A DNA stretch of 64,000 bases. Origin: Sphingobacteriales bacterium (GTDB taxonomy: Bacteria > Bacteroidota > Bacteroidia > Chitinophagales > Chitinophagaceae). The notes under the pieces were generated by a model. The model searched no databases, was not told the origin of the DNA, and saw nothing but the letters and a program-made list of their open reading frames with translations. This document shows, piece after piece, positions 34,407 to 42,051 of the stretch. Positions within the stretch are counted from its first letter, which is position 1, and every line of letters begins with the position of its first letter. The translations under genes were made by a program, and so were the position numbers. Location: assembly GCA_016219985.1 (NCBI GenBank), contig JACRJO010000030.1, forward strand, positions 26,007 to 90,006. Direction: 5' to 3'.

Positions 34407-35882
34407 TCAATTCTTCTCCCTTATCCCCTGTATGAATTTCTCCACCGCCCTCCTCACTTCCGTTGCGGAGGCCTGGTGATTATTGACCAGGGTGGAAAAG
34501 ATCAGGAGCTTCCCTTTCTTCGTATATAAGAAACCACTCAAAGCCACCACCCCGGAGAGCGTGCCGGTTTTGGCGTAGATATAACCGCTGTCGGCCTTAA
34601 AATAAGAACTGATGGTGCCCTCACCACCGGTGGCAAAAATGGTTTTGATCCGTTCCATCCCGAACTCCTGTTTCATTTTATTCAGGATGGCCACAAAGTC
34701 CTGTGGCGTAAAGAGATTATAGCGGCTGAGCCCGGAACCATCCGCCCAGCGGGGCTTCTGGGGCAGGTCTTTGAAATCGGTTTTAAGGATCGTATCAATG
34801 ATTTTCTCATCATTCATGTACCCCAGCATTTCATTACTCACCATCAGCAAGGATTGTTCAGCAAAGAAATTATCCGAACGGTGCATCATGGGTTTGAGGA
34901 GGGAGTCGGTGGGCCGACTATAGACTGGCACCCACCTTTTTACAGTAAAAAAAGCAATATCACAATTTTCACAATAATATGCATACAGATTCTGTTTCCC
35001 TGAATGTTCAATCATTTCTGTTTTTCTCTTCAACGTATCACCTAGAAACTCAGACACGGTTGTCATTCCGTTGGTCACAAAAGGAATCTGCTGAGTTGTA
35101 AACACTGTCTTTGCCTCCCTGATGTAAAAATCATTGGTTGAAAAAGAACGGCCGATCCTTACAGCAGGAGAAGGGTATTTATGAAACCGGTTGATCCAGG
35201 TTTGCTTTTGATTTAACAACTTATCAAAATAGCTGCTTCCTGTTTTAAACAATGAATAAACAGGTATCGAATTATGTGCAGAGTCAATTTTAACTCTTTC
35301 ATCTGGCGGAACCAGGCTGGCGGTAATCACATTACCAAAGACAGGAAAGCGATTATGCTCTGCCATATAAGTTTCTTCATAATCATTCCAGGACCATCCA
35401 TTCCCCAAACCATCCGAACTTCTTGTACTATCGTAGAACAATGCCAGTTTTAAACCTTGATTTCTTACTTTATTATATAAAAATTCAAACACCGGTTGAG
35501 AAGCAAAAGAGTGTTCCAGAAAAGTCGGGTCACCTGCCGGCTTAATACCTATCACCTGATCTTTATACCCTTTCTCTTCTGGCACACCATACCGCAACCC
35601 CACCAGGCTATCCCCCAAATACTTCATCGCCGCATAACAGGTCGGGATCTTGGTATTGCTGGCGGGCACGAAATATTTATCGCCCTGGTAATTGTAGAGG
35701 TATTTGCCGGCAGCGGGGTCATAAATGCTGATACCAATATGCGCCGTCCGGAGCGGGGTTGCCCGTATGACATTTTCCTTCGCCGACCGGGAGATTTGTT
35801 TGTTTATGGAGCAAGCGGAGAGAAGTAAAAATTCTAACGTCAAAATTAAAAATAGCACTCCGAAGGTTTGAAATGTTTTCAT
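34407..35882 (-). CDS. dacB: D-alanyl-D-alanine carboxypeptidase/endopeptidase (PBP4, peptidase S13)
   Basis: Penicillin-binding protein that trims D-Ala and cleaves peptide cross-links in the periplasm. Active-site motifs are PASNTK (Ser75, Lys78), DGSGLSRYN and the KTG box YAKTGTLSG. The N terminus has a lipobox LLSAC (Cys24), so it is a lipoprotein. The ATG at 35882 is chosen; the longer frame to 35927 adds 15 residues before the signal peptide. The central part (about 34920-35560) is much more AT-rich than both ends. The first 12 codons resemble a non-coding copy just upstream (35952-35987). Length 491 residues fits the family. Confidence 0.92.
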   Translation of the reverse strand: MKTFQTFGVLFLILTLEFLLLSACSINKQISRSAKENVIRATPLRTAHIGISIYDPAAGKYLYNYQGDKYFVPASNTKIPTCYAAMKYLGDSLVGLRYGVPEEKGYKDQVIGIKPAGDPTFLEHSFASQPVFEFLYNKVRNQGLKLALFYDSTRSSDGLGNGWSWNDYEETYMAEHNRFPVFGNVITASLVPPDERVKIDSAHNSIPVYSLFKTGSSYFDKLLNQKQTWINRFHKYPSPAVRIGRSFSTNDFYIREAKTVFTTQQIPFVTNGMTTVSEFLGDTLKRKTEMIEHSGKQNLYAYYCENCDIAFFTVKRWVPVYSRPTDSLLKPMMHRSDNFFAEQSLLMVSNEMLGYMNDEKIIDTILKTDFKDLPQKPRWADGSGLSRYNLFTPQDFVAILNKMKQEFGMERIKTIFATGGEGTISSYFKADSGYIYAKTGTLSGVVALSGFLYTKKGKLLIFSTLVNNHQASATEVRRAVEKFIQGIREKN

Positions 35883-35923
35883 GATTGGGAATCGCTGTTT
35901 AATTTGTGAAAATACGGGAGAAA

Positions 35924-35951
35924 TCAAAATTCAAAAGTAAAAAGTCAAAAT
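35924..35951. repeat. 7-bp-period array, left arm (dacB upstream)
   Basis: Four heptamers in phase: TCAAAAT, TCAAAAG, TAAAAAG, TCAAAAT. Inverted counterpart at 36074-36101. A further pair TCAAAAT, TAAAAAT lies in dacB at 35840-35853. Confidence 0.75.
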
Positions 35952-36073
35952 AGCACCCTGAAAGATTGAAAAGGCTTTATGATTGGAAGTTGTTATGATA
36001 TCGCCAGTAAATTCTCTTGCCTGCAAATTTTAAACTTCAAAAAAATAAAGATTTTCCCGCCTGAATGACTGGC

Positions 36074-36101
36074 ATTTTTACTTTTTAATTTTGACTTTTG
36101 A
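36074..36101. repeat. 7-bp-period array, right arm (end of oxidoreductase gene)
   Basis: Four heptamers ATTTTTA, CTTTTTA, ATTTTGA, CTTTTGA, inverse complements of the family at 35924. The array encodes the last residues (FKSQN) and the stop codon of the Gfo/Idh/MocA gene. Confidence 0.75.
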
Positions 36102-37155
36102 AATCCTCAACCTCCACAACCCTCCCTTCCCTCACACTTACCAATGCTGCCTCAATGATCTTCATATTCCGTATTCCATCCGCAGCAGGTACGGGATTCG
36201 GTCCGGCCCCGGTCAGGGCTTTGTACACATCATCATAATAGCCCATGTAGTTACCCAGGGAGGAGGTGGTTTCCTCGCGTACAAGTTCGCCATTGATCTC
36301 CGTATGCAACAAGCCATCAGGTCCTGCCGGTGCAGCACACCAGTTTTCCAGCGAAGGTTTTACACCTGCCAGCAACTGTTGTTCCTGCATATCGGAACGA
36401 CGCTGCAGAAAACTGCCCTTCATCCCGTGCAGGGTATAGGCCCAGGTCCCTTCCCGGGCAATACAGGTGGCTTTGAGACGCACCCGCAGGGTATCGTAAT
36501 AAAAAAGGATTTCAAAATAATCGTTGGCAATCACATCCGGCCGCATCCGCCAGCAATCTGCAAAGACCGCCTTCGGAAAACCAAAAAGCCGGATGGCCTG
36601 GTCGGCCAGGTGAGGAGAAAGATCAAAGAGTATACCAGCGCCGGGCATATCGCCCTCTTTATGCTGTTTGCCGCCGGCAGCAGGCCGGAAACGGTCGTAA
36701 CGAAACTCGGCTTCCCGGAGCTCCCCGAGCCAGCCCCGTTGCACAACTTCTCTCACCGCCCGGTAATCACCATCATAGCGGCGGTTCTGGTAAATACTGA
36801 CGAACCGGTTTTTCTCCTCCGCCAGCCGGGTGATCTCTTCGGCCTCCCGCGCCGTAACCGTAAAGGGTTTCTCTATTACCAGGTGTTTCCCGGATTGCAA
36901 AACCAGCCGGGCCTGTTCGTAATGCAAATGAGTGGGCGTATTCACCACAATGAGATCCGGTTCCGGGTCAGAGCAGAGCTCTTCCACACTGCGGTACAGT
37001 TTCGCCCCCGGGTACCTCTCTTTCGAATCATGGTTATGCCGCTCCACGATCGCTGACAATTCAAAACCCGGATGAGCGTGGAGGAACGGCGCGTGGAAGA
37101 GTTTGCCGGACATGCCATAAGAACAGATACCTGCACGAATTATACTCCCATTCAT
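36085..37155 (-). CDS. Gfo/Idh/MocA-family oxidoreductase
   Basis: NAD(P)-dependent oxidoreductase of 356 residues. The Rossmann fold starts at IRAGICSYGMSGKLFHAPFL (GxxGxxGxxxHAP variant), followed by DLIVVNTPTHLHYEQARLVLQSGKH and the EKP signature VIEKPFTV. The C-terminal alpha/beta domain has GILFDLSPHLADQAIRLFG, the HLxD element that often carries the catalytic His. The substrate, probably a sugar or inositol derivative, is unknown. The last residues and the stop codon lie in a heptamer array (36074-36101). Single-gene transcript by appearance. Confidence 0.9.
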   Translation of the reverse strand: MNGSIIRAGICSYGMSGKLFHAPFLHAHPGFELSAIVERHNHDSKERYPGAKLYRSVEELCSDPEPDLIVVNTPTHLHYEQARLVLQSGKHLVIEKPFTVTAREAEEITRLAEEKNRFVSIYQNRRYDGDYRAVREVVQRGWLGELREAEFRYDRFRPAAGGKQHKEGDMPGAGILFDLSPHLADQAIRLFGFPKAVFADCWRMRPDVIANDYFEILFYYDTLRVRLKATCIAREGTWAYTLHGMKGSFLQRRSDMQEQQLLAGVKPSLENWCAAPAGPDGLLHTEINGELVREETTSSLGNYMGYYDDVYKALTGAGPNPVPAADGIRNMKIIEAALVSVREGRVVEVEDFKSQN

Positions 37156-37232
37156 ACCTAAATATTGAAAAGTATGGATTATCTGAATTTTCGCTATTGT
37201 CCAAACCCTGAAGAAAATGTTCTTAGTACTGA

Positions 37233-37275
37233 CCTGCCCTTGCCGGCAGGCAGGCTACTAACTACCGACTACTAA
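37233..37275. repeat. CCTGCC palindrome next to a heptamer array
   Basis: CCTGCC...GGCAGG at 37233-37254 with the inner palindrome TGCCGGCA. It is followed directly by the heptamers CTACTAA, CTACCGA, CTACTAA (37255-37275). The stop codon of the arginase-fold gene (37272-37274) lies in the last unit. CTACCGACTA is also found at 13471. Confidence 0.65.
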
Positions 37276-38408
37276 CTTCTCTCCTGCGCCCTCAGCCACC
37301 GTTCCGGTATCTCATTACTGCTCGCTAACAAATAATCCTTATAGCTGCAGGCGATGAATTTTTTATCCGGTAATTGCATCCACCAGCGGCCGGTTTTCTT
37401 GCTTTGAAGGAAAACCGTTTCCACTTCCGCGAAAGCCATATGGTATTCATTGAAGGAATCCTTCTCATCCAGGGCGGCTTCTTTGCGCCCCCGGCTGCGG
37501 CCATCCAGTACATACCAGAGCATATGACTGATCTGTTTGGCGGTCAGTTCGTCTTTATCGTGCTGCGGGTTGTAGCCATAAATACCGATCGTATTCACAT
37601 TGGGACTCATGCCTGCATAACGAAGCAGCACACAGGCCTCTTCACCGTTCAGCCCGTTGGGGGAAACGGAATTGGCCGGGGCATAGGCGCTGGCAATGGC
37701 GGAAATATCAAAACTGAACATATTGCTGTTCCGGATTACCGGTTCCATTTCATCAATGTTTTCTTTTACACTGCCCACGCGGTAACAGTCGAAACGAAGC
37801 TTGTCGAGGGTTTCCAGCATTCTCGGATGTACAAAATAGCTCTGGAAGCCGATATGGTTATAGTGCCGCAGGAAATTCGGTTCACCCGTCAGCATTTCCA
37901 TCAGGAAGTTCTCGTGCCGGAAGGGAGAGTCAATATTCAGGTCGATCAGGGCATCCACGCTGCTGGCCTCAATCGTTCTTTTGGTTTCGGCGTAGGCATA
38001 ATACTGGGAAAGGGTGAGGTCATGCGACCCGCCCAGGATGATGACCGTTTTACCATCCATGATCAGTTCCTGCACCACGGTTTTCAGCGCTGCATAAGAA
38101 TCGGTGAAGAGTGACCCGGTTCTTACATTGCCGACATCGGCGATCTTAATATCCTGGTGCCAGTAATATAAACTATAAAAGTGCCGGCGGACGATATCCG
38201 GGGCCGGACTCTGCCCGTGGATCAGCCCGCTCCCCCTTTGTTCACCACAACCCACGATGACCAGCTGGGCCTCGTCGAGGTCGGGGAATTCCTCCGAATA
38301 CACCGAAATAACCTTACCCAACTGGCCGTCTTTATAGCCTTCATCGTTGGATATTTCGTGCAGGTTGACAGGCGCCAGGAAATCGGAAATATTGAGGTGG
38401 TCAGACAT
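37272..38408 (-). CDS. Arginase/formimidoylglutamase-fold protein with altered metal site
   Basis: A 378-residue ureohydrolase-superfamily protein, usually annotated formimidoylglutamase in Bacteroidota. The three metal-binding motifs can be traced but are not intact: GGSHD (126-130) keeps the His; DLNID (156-160) stands where DxHxD is expected, so His is Asn; SFDIS (232-236) stands where SxDxD is expected, so the second Asp is Ser. Four of the six usual Mn ligands remain. It may be inactive, bind one metal or have a new role. Its stop codon is within a heptamer array. No hut genes are nearby. Confidence 0.78.
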   Translation of the reverse strand: MSDHLNISDFLAPVNLHEISNDEGYKDGQLGKVISVYSEEFPDLDEAQLVIVGCGEQRGSGLIHGQSPAPDIVRRHFYSLYYWHQDIKIADVGNVRTGSLFTDSYAALKTVVQELIMDGKTVIILGGSHDLTLSQYYAYAETKRTIEASSVDALIDLNIDSPFRHENFLMEMLTGEPNFLRHYNHIGFQSYFVHPRMLETLDKLRFDCYRVGSVKENIDEMEPVIRNSNMFSFDISAIASAYAPANSVSPNGLNGEEACVLLRYAGMSPNVNTIGIYGYNPQHDKDELTAKQISHMLWYVLDGRSRGRKEAALDEKDSFNEYHMAFAEVETVFLQSKKTGRWWMQLPDKKFIACSYKDYLLASSNEIPERWLRAQERS

Positions 38409-38423
38409 AGGTGCAAGTTAGTG

Positions 38424-38479
38424 GAAAATAGAAAATAGCAAATAGTAAACAGAGAATGGAAAATAGGGTATGGAGAATG
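38424..38479. repeat. 7-bp-period array, left of the four-helix-bundle gene
   Basis: Eight heptamers in unbroken phase: GAAAATA, GAAAATA, GCAAATA, GTAAACA, GAGAATG, GAAAATA, GGGTATG, GAGAATG. The inverted counterpart is at 38940-39040. Confidence 0.8.
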
Positions 38480-38491
38480 GGGGGGTACCTG

Positions 38492-38848
38492 TTAAGTAAG
38501 ATTTGAAATCATTTTACTGAGCATTTTAAAAACAGATTGCAGGGGCTTTTCAAGATTCTCAATTTCATCTTTGTTTAAATACCCTAACAGAAAGGAAATT
38601 TCGATCTGGGTATCCATTTCAACCAGTGAACTCCGGGCGATCTCATAAAAACGTTTTTTCTCCTTTCCTGAAAACCTGGAAGATCCCTCCGCCAGGTTAC
38701 TACAGACCGATATCACGGCTCTCCGGATCTGGCTGACCAACACATACTGCTCTTCTTTTGGAAAGTGTTTCGTTTTTAAATAAATCTCCTTTACCAGGCC
38801 CTTGGCAATCGCATAAACAGCCAGGTCTTTGTGTGCAAGTTGTAACAT
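38492..38848 (-). CDS. Four-helix bundle protein (23S rRNA intervening-sequence type)
   Basis: A 118-residue all-helical protein of the S23/IVP family, originally found as ORFs within intervening sequences of 23S rRNA genes and related to Avd of diversity-generating retroelements. Typical blocks are LAVYAIAKGLVKEIYLKTKHFP, SQIRRAVISVCSNLAEGSSR and KKRFYEIARSSLVEMDTQIEIS. I start at the ATG at 38848; the longer frame adds 58 residues that are only a translation of the flanking heptamer repeats. Here it stands alone between pheS and the arginase-fold gene, bracketed by inverted 7-bp-period arrays. The family's function in this setting is unknown; nucleic-acid binding is inferred. Confidence 0.9.
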   Translation of the reverse strand: MLQLAHKDLAVYAIAKGLVKEIYLKTKHFPKEEQYVLVSQIRRAVISVCSNLAEGSSRFSGKEKKRFYEIARSSLVEMDTQIEISFLLGYLNKDEIENLEKPLQSVFKMLSKMISNLT

Positions 38849-38939
38849 AGTATAAAGTTTGTCGAAAACTATGGTTTTTATACAAATAATTGTTAGCCTG
38901 TCTCCCTTAAAAACAAAATTTCCTCCCTTTCCCACACCC

Positions 38940-39040
38940 CATTTTCCATTTTCCATTTCCATTTCCATTTTCCACACCCTATTTTCCATTCTCCATTCCC
39001 CATTTCCCACCCCCTTTCCCATTTACTATTTTCTACCCTC
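38940..39040. repeat. 7-bp-period array, right of the four-helix-bundle gene
   Basis: About 14 units, mostly CATTTTC, CATTTC, TATTTTC, CATTCTC, CATTCCC, with two 6-nt units and one interrupted stretch. They are inverse complements of the GAAAATA/GAGAATG family at 38424-38479. The array ends 18 nt before the pheS -7 box. Confidence 0.8.
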
Positions 39041-39057
39041 CCCCTCCCTCCATTTCT

Positions 39058-39065
39058 TATCTTTG
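39058..39065 (+). promoter_or_regulatory. -7 box of pheS
   Basis: TATCTTTG matches TAnnTTTG and ends 6 nt before the ATG at 39072, implying a very short or absent 5' leader. Confidence 0.55.
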
Positions 39066-39071
39066 CACCCT

Positions 39072-40100
39072 ATGGAACAATTGCTGAATCAGATCGCTGA
39101 GTACAAAAAAGAGATGAGTGCCTTCGCGGCTGCCGATGAGAAGCAGGTGGAGGAATTTCGTATTAAATGGCTTGGCACCAGGGGTATCGTGAAGTCGGTC
39201 ATGGGAGAGATGAAAAATGTGGCTCCCGACAGGAAGAAAGAAGCCGGCCAGTTGCTGAATGAGTTCAAGCAATTCGCGGAACTGCGTTTCGAGGAACTGA
39301 AAGCGGCCGCTTCCGGCGTCATGGAAACGGGTTTTTCCCTCGATATCAGCCTCCCTGGTGACCCGCAGCCCCTCGGTTCCCGTCACCCGGTAACCCTGAT
39401 GCGGAACCGGATCGTTTCCATCTTCCAGCGTCTGGGATTTGCCGTAGCCGAAGGACCGGAGATCGAGGATGACTGGCATAATTTCGGCGCCCTGAACCTG
39501 CCGCCCCATCACCCCGCCCGTGACATGCAGGACACTTTTTATATCCAGCAAAACCCCGATTGGGTATTGCGTACCCATACCAGCAGTGTGCAGATCCGGG
39601 AGATGGAAAAAGGCAAACTGCCGATCCGGATGCTGATGCCCGGCCGCGTGTACCGCAATGAAACGGTAAGCGCCCGCAGCCATTGCTTCTTTCACCAGGT
39701 GGAGGGTTTGTATATCGATGAAAATGTCTCCTTCGCCGACCTGAAACAGACTTTGTATTTCTTCGTAAAAGAAATGTATGGCAAGGATGTAAAGGTCCGG
39801 TTCCGTCCTTCTTATTTCCCTTTTACCGAACCCAGCGCCGAAATGGATGTGACCTGTTTTATCTGCGGCGGGAGCGGTTGTAATATCTGCAAAAAAACCG
39901 GCTGGGTCGAGATCCTCGGCTGCGGCATGGTGCACCCCAATGTATTGTCCAACTGCGGTATCGACCCCAACAAATATACCGGCTTCGCCTTCGGTATGGG
40001 AATCGAACGCCCGGCTATGTTAAAGTATGGAGTGAACGACCTGCGGCTGTTCAGCGAGAATGATGTGCGGTTTTTAAAACAATTTACGTCAGCGATATAG
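39072..40100 (+). CDS. pheS: Phenylalanyl-tRNA synthetase alpha subunit
   Basis: Catalytic subunit of the alpha2beta2 enzyme that charges tRNA-Phe. N-terminal coiled-coil region (about 1-90), then class II core with motif 2 around MLMPGRVYRNETVSARSHCFFHQVEGL, the Cys-rich block CFICGGSGCNICKKTGW, and motif 3 FAFGMGIERPAMLKYG. The ATG at 39072 gives 342 residues, the normal length; the open frame back to 38859 only translates the heptamer array. pheT is not in the window. The gene downstream is convergent. Confidence 0.96.
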   Translation: MEQLLNQIAEYKKEMSAFAAADEKQVEEFRIKWLGTRGIVKSVMGEMKNVAPDRKKEAGQLLNEFKQFAELRFEELKAAASGVMETGFSLDISLPGDPQPLGSRHPVTLMRNRIVSIFQRLGFAVAEGPEIEDDWHNFGALNLPPHHPARDMQDTFYIQQNPDWVLRTHTSSVQIREMEKGKLPIRMLMPGRVYRNETVSARSHCFFHQVEGLYIDENVSFADLKQTLYFFVKEMYGKDVKVRFRPSYFPFTEPSAEMDVTCFICGGSGCNICKKTGWVEILGCGMVHPNVLSNCGIDPNKYTGFAFGMGIERPAMLKYGVNDLRLFSENDVRFLKQFTSAI

Positions 40101-40136
40101 TGTTGATGTGAGGGTATTATTCACCCGCTGCCTGTA

Positions 40137-40156
40137 ATTTCCGCCCCGGGGGAAAT
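40137..40156. terminator. Hairpin between convergent pheS and the beta-barrel gene
   Basis: ATTTCC/GGAAAT stem with an inner CCC/GGG, between the two convergent stop codons. No T-run, so weak as a terminator. Confidence 0.35.
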
Positions 40157-41043
40157 CAGTGTTTCTGAAACAAAAACCTCGCCCCGAAATCAACACTGCT
40201 GTATTCAAAATCCTTCAACCCCTGCTGGAAACCCAGCACCCAGCTCATTTTCTTTTTCTTCTTTTCCAGCCTGGTACGGAAGACGATGGGTTTATCTCCC
40301 TGCTTTTCAAGGTACCCGATATAACCGGCTATATTGGATTGGAGCCGGAAGCTGCTTGTATTCCAGTCCAGCCCGGCCCCGAATAAAAAGGAATCATCCT
40401 GTTTGAATACATCCGACTCAATCTGCCAGACATGAAAGCCGGCCATAGCTGTCAGCCGGAGCGTTTTTCCTGCATTCAGCGTCTTGCCGGCATTGAACGC
40501 AAAGTGATAACCGGGTCCGTCGGAATAACGGGCCGCCCCGTAATCCGTACCGGAAGGGAACCGGTACCCGACCTGCAGCAACAGGTCGATGACCGGTGAC
40601 CATTTCTTAAAAATCCGGAAATTGGTATTCATGTAAATATCACCCGATGCGCTGTTCTCTTTGAAATAATCATAGTATACATGCCGCTTCTCCTTGATGG
40701 CCGTACTCATGCTGAAATGCTCATAGGGAACCCAGGTTACTTCCACATCCACCACATCCTTCACCAGGCCAATATGCCCGGTGAGTACAATATTCTGCGT
40801 ATGATCCCCTTTGGAAAAATGAAAAGCGCCTGATATACCAAGATAGCTGCTGCTGTCGATCCTCCCGTTGCCGAGTTGCGGCACCGGCAGGGAATTCGGA
40901 CCCTGGTAACCGGGGAGTGTGATCAGGTACCGCGACCAGTGGCTAATCCCATCCCAGTTGACCACCTGTTCCCAGCGTTCACGGGTCTGGCTTTTTGCCA
41001 GCACTGAAATCAAAGAAAGCAGGATGATCAGCAATGACCTCAT
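40156..41043 (-). CDS. Exported protein, probable outer-membrane beta-barrel
   Basis: A 295-residue protein with a signal peptide (LLIILLSLISVLAKSQ, cleavage after residue 19). The mature part alternates polar and hydrophobic residues in many strands (NIVLTGHIGLVKDVVDVEVTW, KTLRLTAMAGFHVWQIESDV, FRLQSNIAGYIGYLEKQG) and ends in a strand ending Phe-Gln-Lys-His. Aromatic residues cluster at the strand ends, as in outer-membrane barrels. No specific family is recognised. Divergent from the 3-hydroxyacyl-CoA dehydrogenase gene, convergent with pheS. Confidence 0.7.
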   Translation of the reverse strand: MRSLLIILLSLISVLAKSQTRERWEQVVNWDGISHWSRYLITLPGYQGPNSLPVPQLGNGRIDSSSYLGISGAFHFSKGDHTQNIVLTGHIGLVKDVVDVEVTWVPYEHFSMSTAIKEKRHVYYDYFKENSASGDIYMNTNFRIFKKWSPVIDLLLQVGYRFPSGTDYGAARYSDGPGYHFAFNAGKTLNAGKTLRLTAMAGFHVWQIESDVFKQDDSFLFGAGLDWNTSSFRLQSNIAGYIGYLEKQGDKPIVFRTRLEKKKKKMSWVLGFQQGLKDFEYSSVDFGARFLFQKH

Positions 41044-41142
41044 ACAAGTGGGTATTAAATTTCTTCAAGATAAGGCAAAGGATTCACAGTTCCGGGGCGG
41101 GCCATCGCTTCCCGGCTGTATCTTTACCGGACAAACAGGTAT

Positions 41143-41991
41143 ATGGAGATTCACAGTATTTGTGTATGCGGGGCGGGAACCATGGGAAGCGGTATTGCAC
41201 AGGCCACTGCCCAGGCGGGCTTTGCCACTATTTTATATGAACTGAACCCGGCCGTCCTGGAGAAAGCCCGGAGCGGTATAGAACGAACCCTTCAACAGTT
41301 AAAAGATAAAGGAAAAATAACAGGAGAACAACAGCAAAAGGCCGCACAACTGATCCGCTATACCGGTGATATCCGGAGTTGCCAGGCGGACATTTTTATT
41401 GAAGCGATCGTGGAGAAACCTGAAGTAAAAGCCGCCCTCTTTAATCAATTGGCGGGGCTGAACCGCAACGATGCCGTCTTCGCAAGCAATACTTCATCCC
41501 TTTCCCTTACAGCAATTGCCCAAAATGTTCAGCACCCCGAACGGGTCATTGGTATGCATTTCTTTAACCCGGCGCCGGTCATGAAACTGGTGGAAGTGGT
41601 GAATACAGATTTTACGAATGCACATACAACCGCCCTGGTGACGGAACTGGCCCGGCAACTGAATAAAGTACCGGTATCCTGCAAAGATTCCCCGGGATTT
41701 ATTGTGAACCGGGTGGCCCGGCCCTATTACCTGGAAGCCCTGAGACTGGTGGAAGAAGGATATACGGATTTTGCCCGGCTGGACCGTTTACTCGAAGCAG
41801 CCGGATTCAAAATGGGTCCTTTCAAACTGATGGACCTGATCGGGAATGATATTAATTACGCAGTCAGCTCTTCCGTATGGGAACAACTGAACCGGCCGGA
41901 GCGCCTGAAACCCTCCGCCCTCCAGGAAGAAAAAGTAAGAACCGGGCGGCTTGGGAAAAAATCCGGGGAGGGCTACTATAATTACAGTTGA
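41143..41991 (+). CDS. 3-hydroxyacyl-CoA (3-hydroxybutyryl-CoA) dehydrogenase
   Basis: NAD(P)-dependent enzyme that interconverts 3-hydroxyacyl-CoA and 3-oxoacyl-CoA. The Rossmann motif is GAGTMGSGIAQ (10-20). The substrate/catalytic region is IGMHFFNPAPVMKLVEVV with the catalytic His. NRVARPYYLEALRLVEEG and GPFKLMDLIGNDINY are the C-terminal dimer blocks. Length 282 residues equals the short butyryl-type (Hbd/PaaH) enzymes rather than the bifunctional FadB. A near -7 box TATCTTTA (41119-41126, one mismatch) precedes it. No other beta-oxidation gene is adjacent. Confidence 0.92.
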   Translation: MEIHSICVCGAGTMGSGIAQATAQAGFATILYELNPAVLEKARSGIERTLQQLKDKGKITGEQQQKAAQLIRYTGDIRSCQADIFIEAIVEKPEVKAALFNQLAGLNRNDAVFASNTSSLSLTAIAQNVQHPERVIGMHFFNPAPVMKLVEVVNTDFTNAHTTALVTELARQLNKVPVSCKDSPGFIVNRVARPYYLEALRLVEEGYTDFARLDRLLEAAGFKMGPFKLMDLIGNDINYAVSSSVWEQLNRPERLKPSALQEEKVRTGRLGKKSGEGYYNYS

Positions 41992-42051
41992 TCCCGGGAA
42001 TCCAACTTGGATTATCTTCGCAACTTCTTTTCATCCTGTCAATCGAATAAT

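Noticed and set aside
38849..39022. N-terminal extension of the four-helix-bundle protein
   Set aside because: The 58 residues (rich in Met, Glu, Gly, Trp) only translate the repeat array, and the S23 family starts at the ATG at 38848.
38424..39040. CRISPR array
   Set aside because: The repeats are 7 bp, degenerate and without spacers of uniform length; no cas genes are present.
38859..39071. N-terminal extension of pheS (71 residues rich in Pro, Ser, Phe)
   Set aside because: It is the translation of the heptamer array; the promoter lies after it and PheS normally starts at the ATG at 39072.
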